From Leisingera methylohalidivorans DSM 14336 (lineage in GTDB: Bacteria; Pseudomonadota; Alphaproteobacteria; Rhodobacterales; Rhodobacteraceae), in contig NC_023135.1 in the NCBI RefSeq assembly GCF_000511355.1, forward strand, positions 2,754,371 to 2,818,370: a stretch of 64,000 nt of DNA, read 5' to 3'. Under the pieces are notes generated by a model. The model saw only the letters and a program-made list of their open reading frames with translations, had not been told where the DNA came from and did not search any database. Of this stretch, positions 17,133 to 25,887 are shown in pieces. The first letter of the stretch is position 1, and each line of letters begins with the position of its first letter. The translations under genes were made by a program, and so were the position numbers.

Positions 17133-17339
17133 ATGGCCAATGGCACCGTGAAATGGTTCAACTCTCAAAAAGGTTTTGGTTTCATCGCTCCCGAGCAGGG
17201 TTCGCGGGACATTTTTGTCCACATTTCCGCTTTGGAACGCGCTGGCATCCACCAGCTTGACGATGGCCAAGCCGTAACTTTCGACATCGAGAGCGGCCGC
17301 GACGGACGTGAGTCCGCCAGCAATCTTGCGCTTGCGTAA
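17133..17339 (+). CDS. cold-shock-family single-stranded nucleic acid-binding protein
   Basis: This 68-residue CspA-type OB-fold protein opens with NGTVKWFNSQKGFGFI. RNP1 is KGFGFI and RNP2 reads DIFVHIS. The start is the ATG at 17133 with AAGGAG at 17119-17124. The upstream ~150 bases are an untranslated leader, as usual for cold-shock genes, although no defined thermosensor fold can be claimed. A hairpin follows the stop. Confidence 0.95.
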   Translation: MANGTVKWFNSQKGFGFIAPEQGSRDIFVHISALERAGIHQLDDGQAVTFDIESGRDGRESASNLALA

Positions 17340-17363
17340 GCCTTTGCAGGCTTGAAACGATTG

Positions 17364-17390
17364 GCGGGAGCATTCTTGAAATGCTCTCGC
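17364..17390 (+). terminator. hairpin after the cold-shock gene
   Basis: An 11-bp stem including one G-T pair (17364-17374 with 17380-17390) and a five-base loop lie 25 bases after the stop codon. Confidence 0.5.
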
Positions 17391-17482
17391 TTCCGCATCT
17401 GTCATTGTTAACCCTCAGATGCGGTTTTAATCCCAAAATTACCGAAAGAACAATCTTGATAGAAATCTCTTGGGGCACTCCC

Positions 17483-17713
17483 ATGACTATTTTCCTGCCC
17501 TCGGAAGGCCGGACACAAAAAATCACAACTATTGAACAAGCCCACTTCTGGTTGCAGCGAGCCTGGCCGGTTTCTGATCGCAACAGAAACATAGCGATTG
17601 AGAAAATCGATGCCGTCATGGACTGTCTTGCTCCCGTCGGCACCGCCCGCGCAGCTTTCCTCTCTGCAGTTGACACCGCCGGGTATCAAATGGACTCCGT
17701 CGCCTCCGCTTAG
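17483..17713 (+). CDS. DUF982-type small protein
   Basis: This 76-residue protein starts at the ATG at 17483 (MTIFLPSEGRTQKI). The core ITTIEQAHFWLQRAWP, followed by a helix ending MDCLAPVGTARAAFL, resembles DUF982 proteins, which are frequent in Rhizobiales and Rhodobacterales and have no established function. An extended start at 17381 is open but lacks a ribosome-binding site. Local base composition is less GC-rich than the surroundings. Confidence 0.65.
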   Translation: MTIFLPSEGRTQKITTIEQAHFWLQRAWPVSDRNRNIAIEKIDAVMDCLAPVGTARAAFLSAVDTAGYQMDSVASA

Positions 17714-17823
17714 ATCATCGCGCCTCACTCACCGGCCCCCTGCCGCACCAGAGAGAAAATCTGAACTGAACTTTCACCCGCTCGTCACCCCTTCCCCCGA
17801 ACCAACCCAATAAGAGTGACAAG

Positions 17824-18024
17824 ATGACCAAGCTTAAAATCGAGGGATTGGGACTGGCCGGTCTTTCCCGCAAGGAAACAGCGATCGAAAAGACCACGCG
17901 TGCAGCGCGTGAAATCCTGGACGACGAAAACGAGCTTCGGCGCAGCAAAATTGAACGCCTGAAACGGACCCGGCTTCAATATGAGCATGGCAGTCAGCCC
18001 CCGAAAGACCCTAAGCAGGAATGA
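17824..18024 (+). CDS. small charged hypothetical protein
   Basis: This 66-residue, Lys/Arg/Glu-rich protein has one long amphipathic helix (residues ~14-55). No family is recognised. An AAGAG lies nine bases before the ATG. It forms a loose group of short plus-strand genes with the cold-shock and DUF982-like genes. Confidence 0.6.
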   Translation: MTKLKIEGLGLAGLSRKETAIEKTTRAAREILDDENELRRSKIERLKRTRLQYEHGSQPPKDPKQE

Positions 18025-18236
18025 CGTTGGCCGAGAAGGCTCATGTCACATGATTACAGGGCATAGCCGCCCGCAAGCCAGCTCTGGCGGCAATCGCAGT
18101 AAATGACTTGCGCAACTGCTCTGTGCAAAGATTGCCTGCACGACCAGGAAACCAGGCCCTCTCCTCGGCTTTCCGGCCGCCTGCCTTTGAAGGTTTCTGG
18201 GCAGCCAGCAGGCCACCTCCCGGTCTTTCAGCCGCC

Positions 18237-18932
18237 CTACCCCTGCGCGCCGCTCACGACCACCAGCCGGTGCGGGTCGGTGACCACGATATGCTTGCGG
18301 GCGGACTGCACGATGCCGTTTTTCTCCCAGGCCGACAACAGGCGGCTCACCGTGTGCAGCGTGGTGCCGGTCATCTCGGATATATTGCGGCGGGTCACGG
18401 GGAACGCAATCTCGATCCCTTCCTCCACCTTGCGGCCCGACTGGGTCACCATCCTGAGCAGCGCTGCTGCCACCCGCTGCCCCACGGCTTGGGTGGCCAA
18501 TTCGGTGATCCGGGTCTGCATCTCGCCCAGGCGCTGGCCCAGGGTGCTGTAGCTCTCAGTGGCGAACCCTTCGTATTTAGCGGTGAACTCCGGCCACAGC
18601 CGCACCGGCCAGGACAGCGCCAGCGATTCCGATGCTGCCACCGCGGTGGCTGGATAGGTGTCGCGGTTCAGCGCCGGTGCGATGCCCAACAGCTGGCCGG
18701 GGGATATATGCAGCGCGATGATCTGGTCGCCGCCCTCGGTGGTCTTCACCACCCGGATGTAGCCGTCCAGAAGCAGGTGGAACCGCTCGGCGTCATGGCC
18801 TTCATGAAAAATCTCATTGCCCTCGTCATAGCGTTTGGGCAGCGCTTGAACGAGGATCTCGCGGATCTGGCCGCGCTTCAGAAGGCTAAAGGGCGGCAGC
18901 CCGGTCAAAAGGCTTTCATCGAGCTTGGACAA
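18237..18932 (-). CDS. Crp/Fnr-family regulator of the Dnr/NnrR type
   Basis: This 231-residue regulator has a cyclic-nucleotide-binding-like domain (residues ~15-130) and a C-terminal Crp-type helix-turn-helix (residues ~180-215, NISEMTGTTLHTVSRLL). No N-terminal cysteine cluster is present, so it is not an iron-sulfur FNR. With its place between the nor remnants and nnrS, this fits a nitric-oxide-responsive Dnr/NnrR-type activator. The frame is full length. It is divergent from nnrS across 237 bases, where I could not pick out a convincing FNR-like palindrome. Confidence 0.82.
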   Translation of the reverse strand: MSKLDESLLTGLPPFSLLKRGQIREILVQALPKRYDEGNEIFHEGHDAERFHLLLDGYIRVVKTTEGGDQIIALHISPGQLLGIAPALNRDTYPATAVAASESLALSWPVRLWPEFTAKYEGFATESYSTLGQRLGEMQTRITELATQAVGQRVAAALLRMVTQSGRKVEEGIEIAFPVTRRNISEMTGTTLHTVSRLLSAWEKNGIVQSARKHIVVTDPHRLVVVSGAQG

Positions 18933-19169
18933 GAATGCACCGCGAGTTTGCTGAAGGACAAAGAGAATGTCCTGCGGTTATCGCATAGTGGCCCCAGAGG
19001 AAACAACCGTGCGGGAAACACCGGAGACTTCGGACCGGCCCCCTCCCTTATCCCCCGCCGGTGCAGTTCCAAAGAATTCAGCGGCAGATTGCGTCCCTGA
19101 CGCTGAACCGGCAGGCGGCACCTGACCAGTGCTGCCCGCCTTTTTATCACTGAACGCAGGGAGGCCGAT

Positions 19170-20390
19170 ATGGCTGCGCGACCCGACTATTCCGGACCTG
19201 TTCTGTTTTCCTACGGCTTCCGGCCGTTCTTTCTGGGGGCCTGCCTGTTTGCGCTGGCGGTGATCCCGGCCTGGCTGCTGATCTGGCAGGGCACCCTGAC
19301 TTACAGCGGTCCGTTCCTGCCGGTCGACTGGCATATCCACGAGATGATCTTTGGTTACGGCGCGGCGGTGGTGGCGGGCTTTTTGTTCACCGCGGTGCCG
19401 AACTGGACCGGGCGGATGCCAGCCCGCGGCTGGCCGCTGGCGCTGCTGTCAGGCCTGTGGCTGCTGGGGCGCTTGGCTGCGGCCGGTTGGCTGGGCCTGC
19501 CGGCCCTTGGCGTTATGGCGGTGGATTGCGCCTTTCTGGCCGCCGTCATTGCGATGATCGCGCGGGAAATCATCGCAGGCGAAAACTGGCGCAACCTCAA
19601 GGTTCTAGTGCCGATTACGCTGCTGGGCGCGGCCAATGCCTGCTTCCATGTTGAAGTGATGTCCGAGGGGGCGGCTGATATCTCGCGCCGGCTGGGAATT
19701 GCCGTGCTTATCTTCCTGATCATGCTGATCGGCGGGCGGATCATCCCCGGTTTCACCCGCAACTGGCAGGCCAAACGCGGCGCGGCGAAGATGCCGGTTC
19801 CGTTCGGCAAATTCGATGCCGTGACCCTGGCGTCGGGTGCTGCCGCTCTGCTGGCCTGGACCGCAGCGCCCTGGGCTGCCGCCAGCGGTGTGCTGCTTCT
19901 GGCAGCGGGACTGCTGCATGCCTTGCGGGTGGCGCGCTGGTGCGGGCTGGCCGGCCTGGGTGAGCCGCTGCTGTTGATGCTGCATGCGTCCTATGCGCTG
20001 GTGCCTGCAGGGCTGATAGCCGCCGCGGCAGTGCCGTTTGGCCTTCTCGAGCCCGCCGCGGCCGCGCACATTCTCGGTATCGGGGCGGTTGGCGGCATGA
20101 CCCTGGCCGTCATGATGCGCGCCACCCTGGGCCACAGCGGCCGCCTGCTGGTTGCTGGCCCCGTGTTGACTGCCGCCTTTGCACTGGTCATTGCTTCTGC
20201 CGCCTTGCGGCTGGCAGGCAGCACCGAACTGGCCGCGGGCTGGGACGGGATCACCGTTTCAGCAGCTCTGTGGACCGCGGGTTTTGTGCTGATGGTGCTG
20301 AAGGCCGGCCCCTGGCTGGCAAACCGGCGCATTGGATCCAAATTAGTGTCAGGGGCGCAGGCCAAAAACCGGAACCTAGGCGAAAATTAA
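19170..20390 (+). CDS. nnrS: NnrS family membrane protein
   Basis: This 406-residue polytopic membrane protein (about 12 helices) has the family openings FSYGFRPFFLGA and DWHIHEMIFGYGAAVVAGF, with conserved histidines. NnrS is a heme- and copper-containing protein that relieves nitrosative stress and is usually co-regulated with nor or nir genes. GGGAGG precedes the ATG. It is intact although the nor genes 3 kb away are destroyed. Its divergent partner is the Crp/Fnr-type regulator. Confidence 0.92.
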   Translation: MAARPDYSGPVLFSYGFRPFFLGACLFALAVIPAWLLIWQGTLTYSGPFLPVDWHIHEMIFGYGAAVVAGFLFTAVPNWTGRMPARGWPLALLSGLWLLGRLAAAGWLGLPALGVMAVDCAFLAAVIAMIAREIIAGENWRNLKVLVPITLLGAANACFHVEVMSEGAADISRRLGIAVLIFLIMLIGGRIIPGFTRNWQAKRGAAKMPVPFGKFDAVTLASGAAALLAWTAAPWAAASGVLLLAAGLLHALRVARWCGLAGLGEPLLLMLHASYALVPAGLIAAAAVPFGLLEPAAAAHILGIGAVGGMTLAVMMRATLGHSGRLLVAGPVLTAAFALVIASAALRLAGSTELAAGWDGITVSAALWTAGFVLMVLKAGPWLANRRIGSKLVSGAQAKNRNLGEN

Positions 20391-20485
20391 GCTGCCAGGA
20401 CGGCAGAGCTCACGGAAGTTTAACGGTCTTCTCAGACAGTGCTGTTCCGGGTAGCAAGGCTGCGGATAGCGTGAGGATGTCATGA

Positions 20486-21481
20486 ATGCGGTGGAAAGCT
20501 GCCATTGCTGTAGTGCCGCTGCTCCTGTGGGCGGTCCAGAGCCTGGCGCAACCCGCCGGGCTTGAAGCCTTCAAACGGCCGGCTGCCGTACCATTCCCAG
20601 AGGCTGCGCCCTACAGCCGTGAAATTGCCACTTTAGGTAAAATGCTGTTCTTCGATCCGCGCCTGTCCGGCGGGCGCAACATCAGTTGCTCAAGCTGCCA
20701 CAACCCGTCTTTCGGTTGGGAATCCCCGGCCCCCAAGGCCATTGGCGCTGCGAATAAGCCCGTGCGCCGCCATGCGCCGACAATCCTGAATGCGGCCTGG
20801 ATCACCCCGCTGTTCCGGGGCGGGCACGCAGACAGCCTGGAGGAGCAGGCCATTCAGTCGATCACCGCGCCGGATGAGATGAACACGACCTTTGACGGCA
20901 TCAAAGCCCGCCTGACTGCGGTGCATGAATACAAAACCTGGTTCGAGCGCCTGTTCCCTGGGCGGGGGATCCGCAAGAAGACCATCCTGACCGCACTCGC
21001 CACCTATGAGCGCACAATTGTCAGCGGCGTGGCCAGTTTTGACCGCTGGGCAAGCGGAGATGCAACGGCAGTACCTGAGGCCGCCAAACGCGGTTTTGCG
21101 CTGTTTAACGGGCGGGCGAATTGCGTGTCCTGTCATTCCGGCTGGATGTTCACGGACAACCAGCTGTATGACATCGGGATGCAAACAACCGACCTTGGCG
21201 GCGGCCCGACCCCGCCGGATCCGAAGCGGAACTACCGGTTCAAGACCCCCGGGCTGCGCAACATCACGCTGCGGGCACCGTACATGCACGACGGCTCGCT
21301 CCCCTCCTTGCGGGACGTGGTCCGCCATTATGCCCGCGGCGGCGCGGCCAAAGCGGCCCGGACGCCGGATATCGAAGGTTTTGCGGTCACCGAAGAGGAA
21401 ATCACCGACCTGATTGCCTTTCTGCAAACGCTGACGGATACGGAATCCAATGTGCCATCCCCTATTCTGCCCGCAAACTGA
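20486..21481 (+). CDS. periplasmic di-heme cytochrome c peroxidase (CcpA/MauG family)
   Basis: This 331-residue protein has a signal peptide (residues 1-22) and two c-type heme sites, CSSCH (near residue 71) and CVSCH (near residue 213). RRHAPTILNAAW and the late APYMHDGSLPSLRDVV are family hallmarks. It reduces hydrogen peroxide with electrons from periplasmic cytochrome c, or acts as a MauG-like oxidase. It lies 95 bases after nnrS in the same direction and may share its promoter, which would link peroxide and nitric oxide defence. Confidence 0.9.
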   Translation: MRWKAAIAVVPLLLWAVQSLAQPAGLEAFKRPAAVPFPEAAPYSREIATLGKMLFFDPRLSGGRNISCSSCHNPSFGWESPAPKAIGAANKPVRRHAPTILNAAWITPLFRGGHADSLEEQAIQSITAPDEMNTTFDGIKARLTAVHEYKTWFERLFPGRGIRKKTILTALATYERTIVSGVASFDRWASGDATAVPEAAKRGFALFNGRANCVSCHSGWMFTDNQLYDIGMQTTDLGGGPTPPDPKRNYRFKTPGLRNITLRAPYMHDGSLPSLRDVVRHYARGGAAKAARTPDIEGFAVTEEEITDLIAFLQTLTDTESNVPSPILPAN

Positions 21482-21506
21482 TGCGCATGGCTGAAGGTCC
21501 CTGCCG

Positions 21507-23885
21507 ATGAATATCAAACGCTCCACCGTGCTGCCAGTTCTGGTGATTGCGGTCGCGGCGCTGCTCGCCGCATTGCTGATCGGCGGGATGGCGATGTATG
21601 CATCCAGCCGGAAAGACGGGGTGCTGGAAACCTCGCTTGAGGTGATCCGCCGCGCCAGCGGTGTCAGCACTGGCATCACTGCCGCGGAAGTTTATGCGCA
21701 AGATGTTCTGGCGATGACGCGGCTGATACCGCAGGAAGAAGTGGCCAGCCAGTTTCAAGCGCATCTCAAGGCAATCAACAGCGATCTCAGCGCTTTGTTG
21801 GCGCAACCGCTGCCCGGGCCACTGCGGGCCGAGGCTGAAATCCTCAATCATACGCTGACGGAGTGGTGCGAATTGACGGTAGTGCTTTTGGGCATCAAAC
21901 CTGCGCAGGACATTCCAACACTCAACAGATTGATGATGAGCAGCGAGGCCGTTACCCGGCAAGCTGCCACCGTGACCGGCCTGGCCGCTGTGCATGCGGA
22001 GCAGGCCGTCGCGGCAGCAAAACGGACATTGTCCCGCATTTTTGTCCTGGGGCTGACCGGCACTGCACTGCTTATGCTTGCAGCATTGATTTTTGCCATG
22101 CGCAAGGCACATGCCATATCCGGCGCGATGCAATTGGCGGCTTTTAAGTTGCGGCAGCTGGCGAGCCGGGAGCAATCTGCACCTTCACAGGAAGAGGGCG
22201 AGATTTCTGCCGTATTCGCGGCCTTGGACACGCTGGAATTCAGCTTGGCGGAAAAGAAGCGGATTGCCGAGCGGCTGCAGCAGGAAAAAGCCCGGGCAGA
22301 GGCTGCTACTGAGACCAAATCCCGCTTTCTGGCAACGATGAGCCACGAAATCCGGACTCCGATCAACGGGGTTCTGGGAATGGCCGAAGTGCTGAATGAA
22401 ACCAGCCTGACACCCGAACAGAAATCCTGCACCGGCACCATCCTCGCATCGTCCCAGGCACTGCTGCGTATCGTCAACGACATTCTGGACTTCTCCAAGC
22501 TGGAGGCTGGAAAACAGCAAATGCTGGCACAGCCCTTCAACCTGCGCGACGTGATATATGACGTCGCCACGCTGATGTCGCCCAGCGCGACCGCCAAGGG
22601 GCTGGAGATCTGTATCGACATCCCGGAAAACACGCCAGCGGTCTTCATCGGCGACAGCGGCCGGGTGCGGCAGATTCTGATGAACCTGGTGGGCAACGCA
22701 GTAAAGTTTACTTTGGAAGGCTTTATCAGCATCACTCTCAACTACGACGCCAACCATGCTATTCCCCTGTGCATTGATGTGCGCGATACCGGTGTCGGCA
22801 TCCCCGAAGACAGCATCGGCCAAATCTTTCATGCCTTCGAGCAGGTCGAAAGCACCACCGCCCGGCGTTTCGAGGGGACCGGTCTGGGCCTGGCCATTTC
22901 GTCGCGTCTGGCGCAGGCCATGGGCGGGCGGATCGATCTGAGTTCGGAGGCTGGCAAAGGGTCCTGCTTCACTGTCTGCCTGACGCTGCCGGTCGCCGCT
23001 CCGGTGCCGCCCATTGCATCGCCGCTTGCAGGCAAACTGGTGGCTGTAGCTGCGGACCTGGCATTTGCCCGTGACGCCCGGTTGCGCCAACTGGCTCTCT
23101 GGGGGGCCGGCACAATCGCGCTTCAGAGCATCGACGGCCTTTTGGCAAAGGTGGCCGCAATGTCTGCGGAGCAACGGCAGCCGGATCTGGTGCTGGTCGA
23201 AACCAGCCTGCCGTTGGAGCAAGCCAGAAGCCTGTGTCAGAATCTGCAAAGCTTGCCGGGGTGCAGGGACCTGCCGATCGTTTTCTGCACCGGTGGCCAG
23301 ATGCTGGCTGAATATGAAGCACTGAAGGAGTGTAAGACCCTGCGTGTGCTGATGAAGCCCGCCCGCAACAAACTGCTTTTGCAGACGCTGCAGGAGGTCT
23401 TGAACGCCCGCGCCATCCCGGCTGCCGGCGCGGTGCTGCCCGGTGCCGGGAAAACAGCCGGACAATTCAGCCACTTGCGCCTTCTGGCGGCTGAGGACAA
23501 CCGCACCAACCAGCTGGTTCTGCAGAAAATGCTGGCCCCTACCGGCATTCAGATTACTATTTGCAGCAACGGGCAAGAGGCCGTGGACGCCTTTGCCGCA
23601 CAACCTTTCGATCTGGTTCTGATGGACATGTCGATGCCGGTAATGGACGGCCTCGAAGCCACCCGCCGCCTGCGGGCCTGGGAACAGGAGAACGGCCGGG
23701 CGCCCTGCCCGGTCCTTGCGTTGACCGCCAATGTGCTGAGCACCGACGAAGCCGCCTGCCGCGCCGCGGGCATGGTTGAGTTTCTTTGCAAGCCGATGCG
23801 GAAACAGCTGCTGCTGGAGCAAATTGCCAAGTGGACTGCCACCCCCACTGCCGCCGACGCAACGCCGCAGGCCCGCCAAGCCTGA
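21507..23885 (+). CDS. hybrid sensor histidine kinase with pseudo-receiver and receiver
   Basis: This 792-residue kinase has a membrane helix at residues ~10-32, a helical periplasmic sensor (~33-170) and a second helix (~172-195). A linker coiled coil follows, then HisKA with the phospho-accepting His280 in MSHEIRTP, and HATPase_c with the N, G1 and G2 boxes (GNAVKF, DTGVGIPED, GTGLGLAI). Two receiver domains complete it. The second is canonical (LVLMDMSMPVMDG, Asp707). The first (residues ~515-640) has Glu565 at the phospho-acceptor position (LVLVETSLP), a pseudo-receiver. It begins 25 bases after the peroxidase gene and could sense conditions relevant to it. No separate response regulator is adjacent. 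Confidence 0.9.
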   Translation: MNIKRSTVLPVLVIAVAALLAALLIGGMAMYASSRKDGVLETSLEVIRRASGVSTGITAAEVYAQDVLAMTRLIPQEEVASQFQAHLKAINSDLSALLAQPLPGPLRAEAEILNHTLTEWCELTVVLLGIKPAQDIPTLNRLMMSSEAVTRQAATVTGLAAVHAEQAVAAAKRTLSRIFVLGLTGTALLMLAALIFAMRKAHAISGAMQLAAFKLRQLASREQSAPSQEEGEISAVFAALDTLEFSLAEKKRIAERLQQEKARAEAATETKSRFLATMSHEIRTPINGVLGMAEVLNETSLTPEQKSCTGTILASSQALLRIVNDILDFSKLEAGKQQMLAQPFNLRDVIYDVATLMSPSATAKGLEICIDIPENTPAVFIGDSGRVRQILMNLVGNAVKFTLEGFISITLNYDANHAIPLCIDVRDTGVGIPEDSIGQIFHAFEQVESTTARRFEGTGLGLAISSRLAQAMGGRIDLSSEAGKGSCFTVCLTLPVAAPVPPIASPLAGKLVAVAADLAFARDARLRQLALWGAGTIALQSIDGLLAKVAAMSAEQRQPDLVLVETSLPLEQARSLCQNLQSLPGCRDLPIVFCTGGQMLAEYEALKECKTLRVLMKPARNKLLLQTLQEVLNARAIPAAGAVLPGAGKTAGQFSHLRLLAAEDNRTNQLVLQKMLAPTGIQITICSNGQEAVDAFAAQPFDLVLMDMSMPVMDGLEATRRLRAWEQENGRAPCPVLALTANVLSTDEAACRAAGMVEFLCKPMRKQLLLEQIAKWTATPTAADATPQARQA

Positions 23886-24100
23886 CACGCAGCGGCCCGG
23901 CCTGTTTCTTCAACTGTGATGCAATGGTGCTGACCAGCCTCAGAGCTCACGAAACGGCACAAAAACACACGAAACCGCGATACAATAAAGGTCTGCCCGA
24001 GTCCCGGCCTGGCTGCATTTCCGGAACCCGGCAGGCGTTTGACGGCGCCGCACGCACAGGGGTAGCGAGCCGCACACAATGGCATTTTTGGTGAAAGTTA

Positions 24101-25646
24101 ATGAGTGATTGGGGGGGGCACATGTCCAGTTTACAGATCGGGGCCGCGCGTCCCGCTGATGGCTATGGCACACATTCCGATAATCCAGATTGGGGGCAAC
24201 CGGTACCGGATTGCTGCATTTTACACTAGCCGCCTGACCTCTGATGGTGGCATGTCCGGGGCCGATCGGCCCAACCCGCGTGAGATTTCCAACATCCTTT
24301 CTGCGCAAGATGGCGGCACCGTAAATGCTGCCGGCGCGTCGGATGTCCTGTGGATCTGGGGGCAGTTTCTGGACCACGACCTATCGCTGACCGGGGCAGA
24401 AAGCGAGACCGCGGCAGATATCGAAGTCCCGGCGGGAGATCCCTTTTTCGATCCTTTCGGCACCGGTGCGGCGATCATCCCCTTTACCCGCGTGGCACGG
24501 CAAGACGGTGAGTACCTTAATGAGATCACCGCATTTACCGACGCTTCGATGATCTATGGCTTGACTGTGGAAACGGCTGCAGCAATGGGGGGCGAAGGCG
24601 GCAGGCTGCGGATGACCAAGGACGGGTATCTGAACCGGGATGGCGACAGCTTCCTGACTGGGGACGTCCGTGCTGCTGAAAATGTGGCGCTGTCCTCGAT
24701 GCACACGATTGTCACGCGGGAGCACAACCGAATGGCCGGGGAACTGGCAGCAAGGGATTCCGATCTGACAGATGACCAGCTGTTTGGGGCAGCCCGCACC
24801 AGGGTCGAAACGCTGGTTCAAGGTGTCACCTTCAAGGAGTTTCTCCCTATCCTGATCGGCCAGGGCGCGCTGGGTGCCTATCAGGGCTATGACCCGGCCG
24901 TGAACCCAGGCATTGCAATCGAGTTTTCGACAGCCGTGTTCCGTCTGGGGCATGCGCTTTTGCCGGGGAACCTGCAGGTGGTGGGCGCTGATGGAACCGT
25001 TGCAAGCCCGCTGGCGCTGCGGGATGCGTTTTTTCAGCTACATCTGCTGCAGGAACCGGATATAATCGAAAACGTCATGCGCGGCGCGGCCGCCCAGGCG
25101 TCCGAGGCAATAGATACAATGGTGGTCGAGGATGTGCGCTCATTCCTTTTCGGCCCGCCTGGCGCAGGCGCGCTTGACCTTGCGGCGCTGAACATTCAAC
25201 GCGGGCGCGACCTGGGTGCCGCCAGTTAAAACGGCCTGCGGGAAGCGCTTGCCCCTGAACGGGCAGATAGTTTTACCGATATCACGCAGGATACCGGGCT
25301 GACGGCCAGGCTGGCGGCGATGACCTTCAAGGGGGGGGCTGGCAAGGACAGCCTGTCTGGCAACAAAGGCATCGACACGCTCGACGGCGGCTTGCATGCC
25401 GACACTTTGACCGGCGGTGCCGACGGCGACTGTCTTCTGTTCCGGACCCGGCTCCACGGCAACGGCACCATCTCGGATTACGAACTTGACCAGGATGAAA
25501 TCAAGGTAACCGGGCCGGTGCGCCGCACCTTGTTTGTCGAGGACACGGAAGGCGGTATGAAAATTTCAGATGGTGCAAACTGGTCCTTGCTGCTGGAGGA
25601 CATCAGCATGGGCGACTGGTTTCAAGCCGGCGACAGCCTGTTCTGA
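24101..25646 (+). pseudogene. animal-type heme peroxidase fused to RTX repeats, degraded
   Basis: The original start is ATG at 24101 (MSDWGGHMSSLQIGAARPAD). This frame breaks near 24190 after NPDWG, and homology moves through other frames until SGADRPNPREISN near 24255. The peroxidase core then reads cleanly (QFLDHDLSLTGA with the distal histidine, AFTDASMIYG, TREHNRMA, ALNIQRGRD). A TAA at 25227-25229 replaces the expected residue before NGLREAL, normally Tyr. Soon after, at about 25325, the peroxidase C-terminus is absent and the sequence jumps in frame to calcium-binding RTX nonapeptides (GGAGKDSLSGNKGIDTLDGG). The intact ancestor was probably a secreted, type I-exported peroxidase. Confidence 0.82.
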
Positions 25647-25887
25647 CCGCAACCGGCCTGACCCGCGGGCAACCTGAATGAGACCCGCCGCCCGCCGCAT
25701 CGGCAACAGCCGGCCGCCGATCGGAAACTTCCCCGCATGCCAGTGGACCGGATGTCGTAAGTCCCCCATCGGCTGACGCAATCAAAGGACAGGTGCCGTT
25801 CAGCCCGCGCCTAGAATGCCCAATCAGTTTCCGCAAGGCCGCAATGCTCCGGCGGAAGGCGACAGGTATCGGGGAGGACGCGCCGCC

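Noticed and set aside
24105..25229. An intact heme peroxidase gene starting at 24105
   Set aside because: The first ~45 codons do not match the family, while the true start at 24101 is in another frame. The stop at 25227 is premature.
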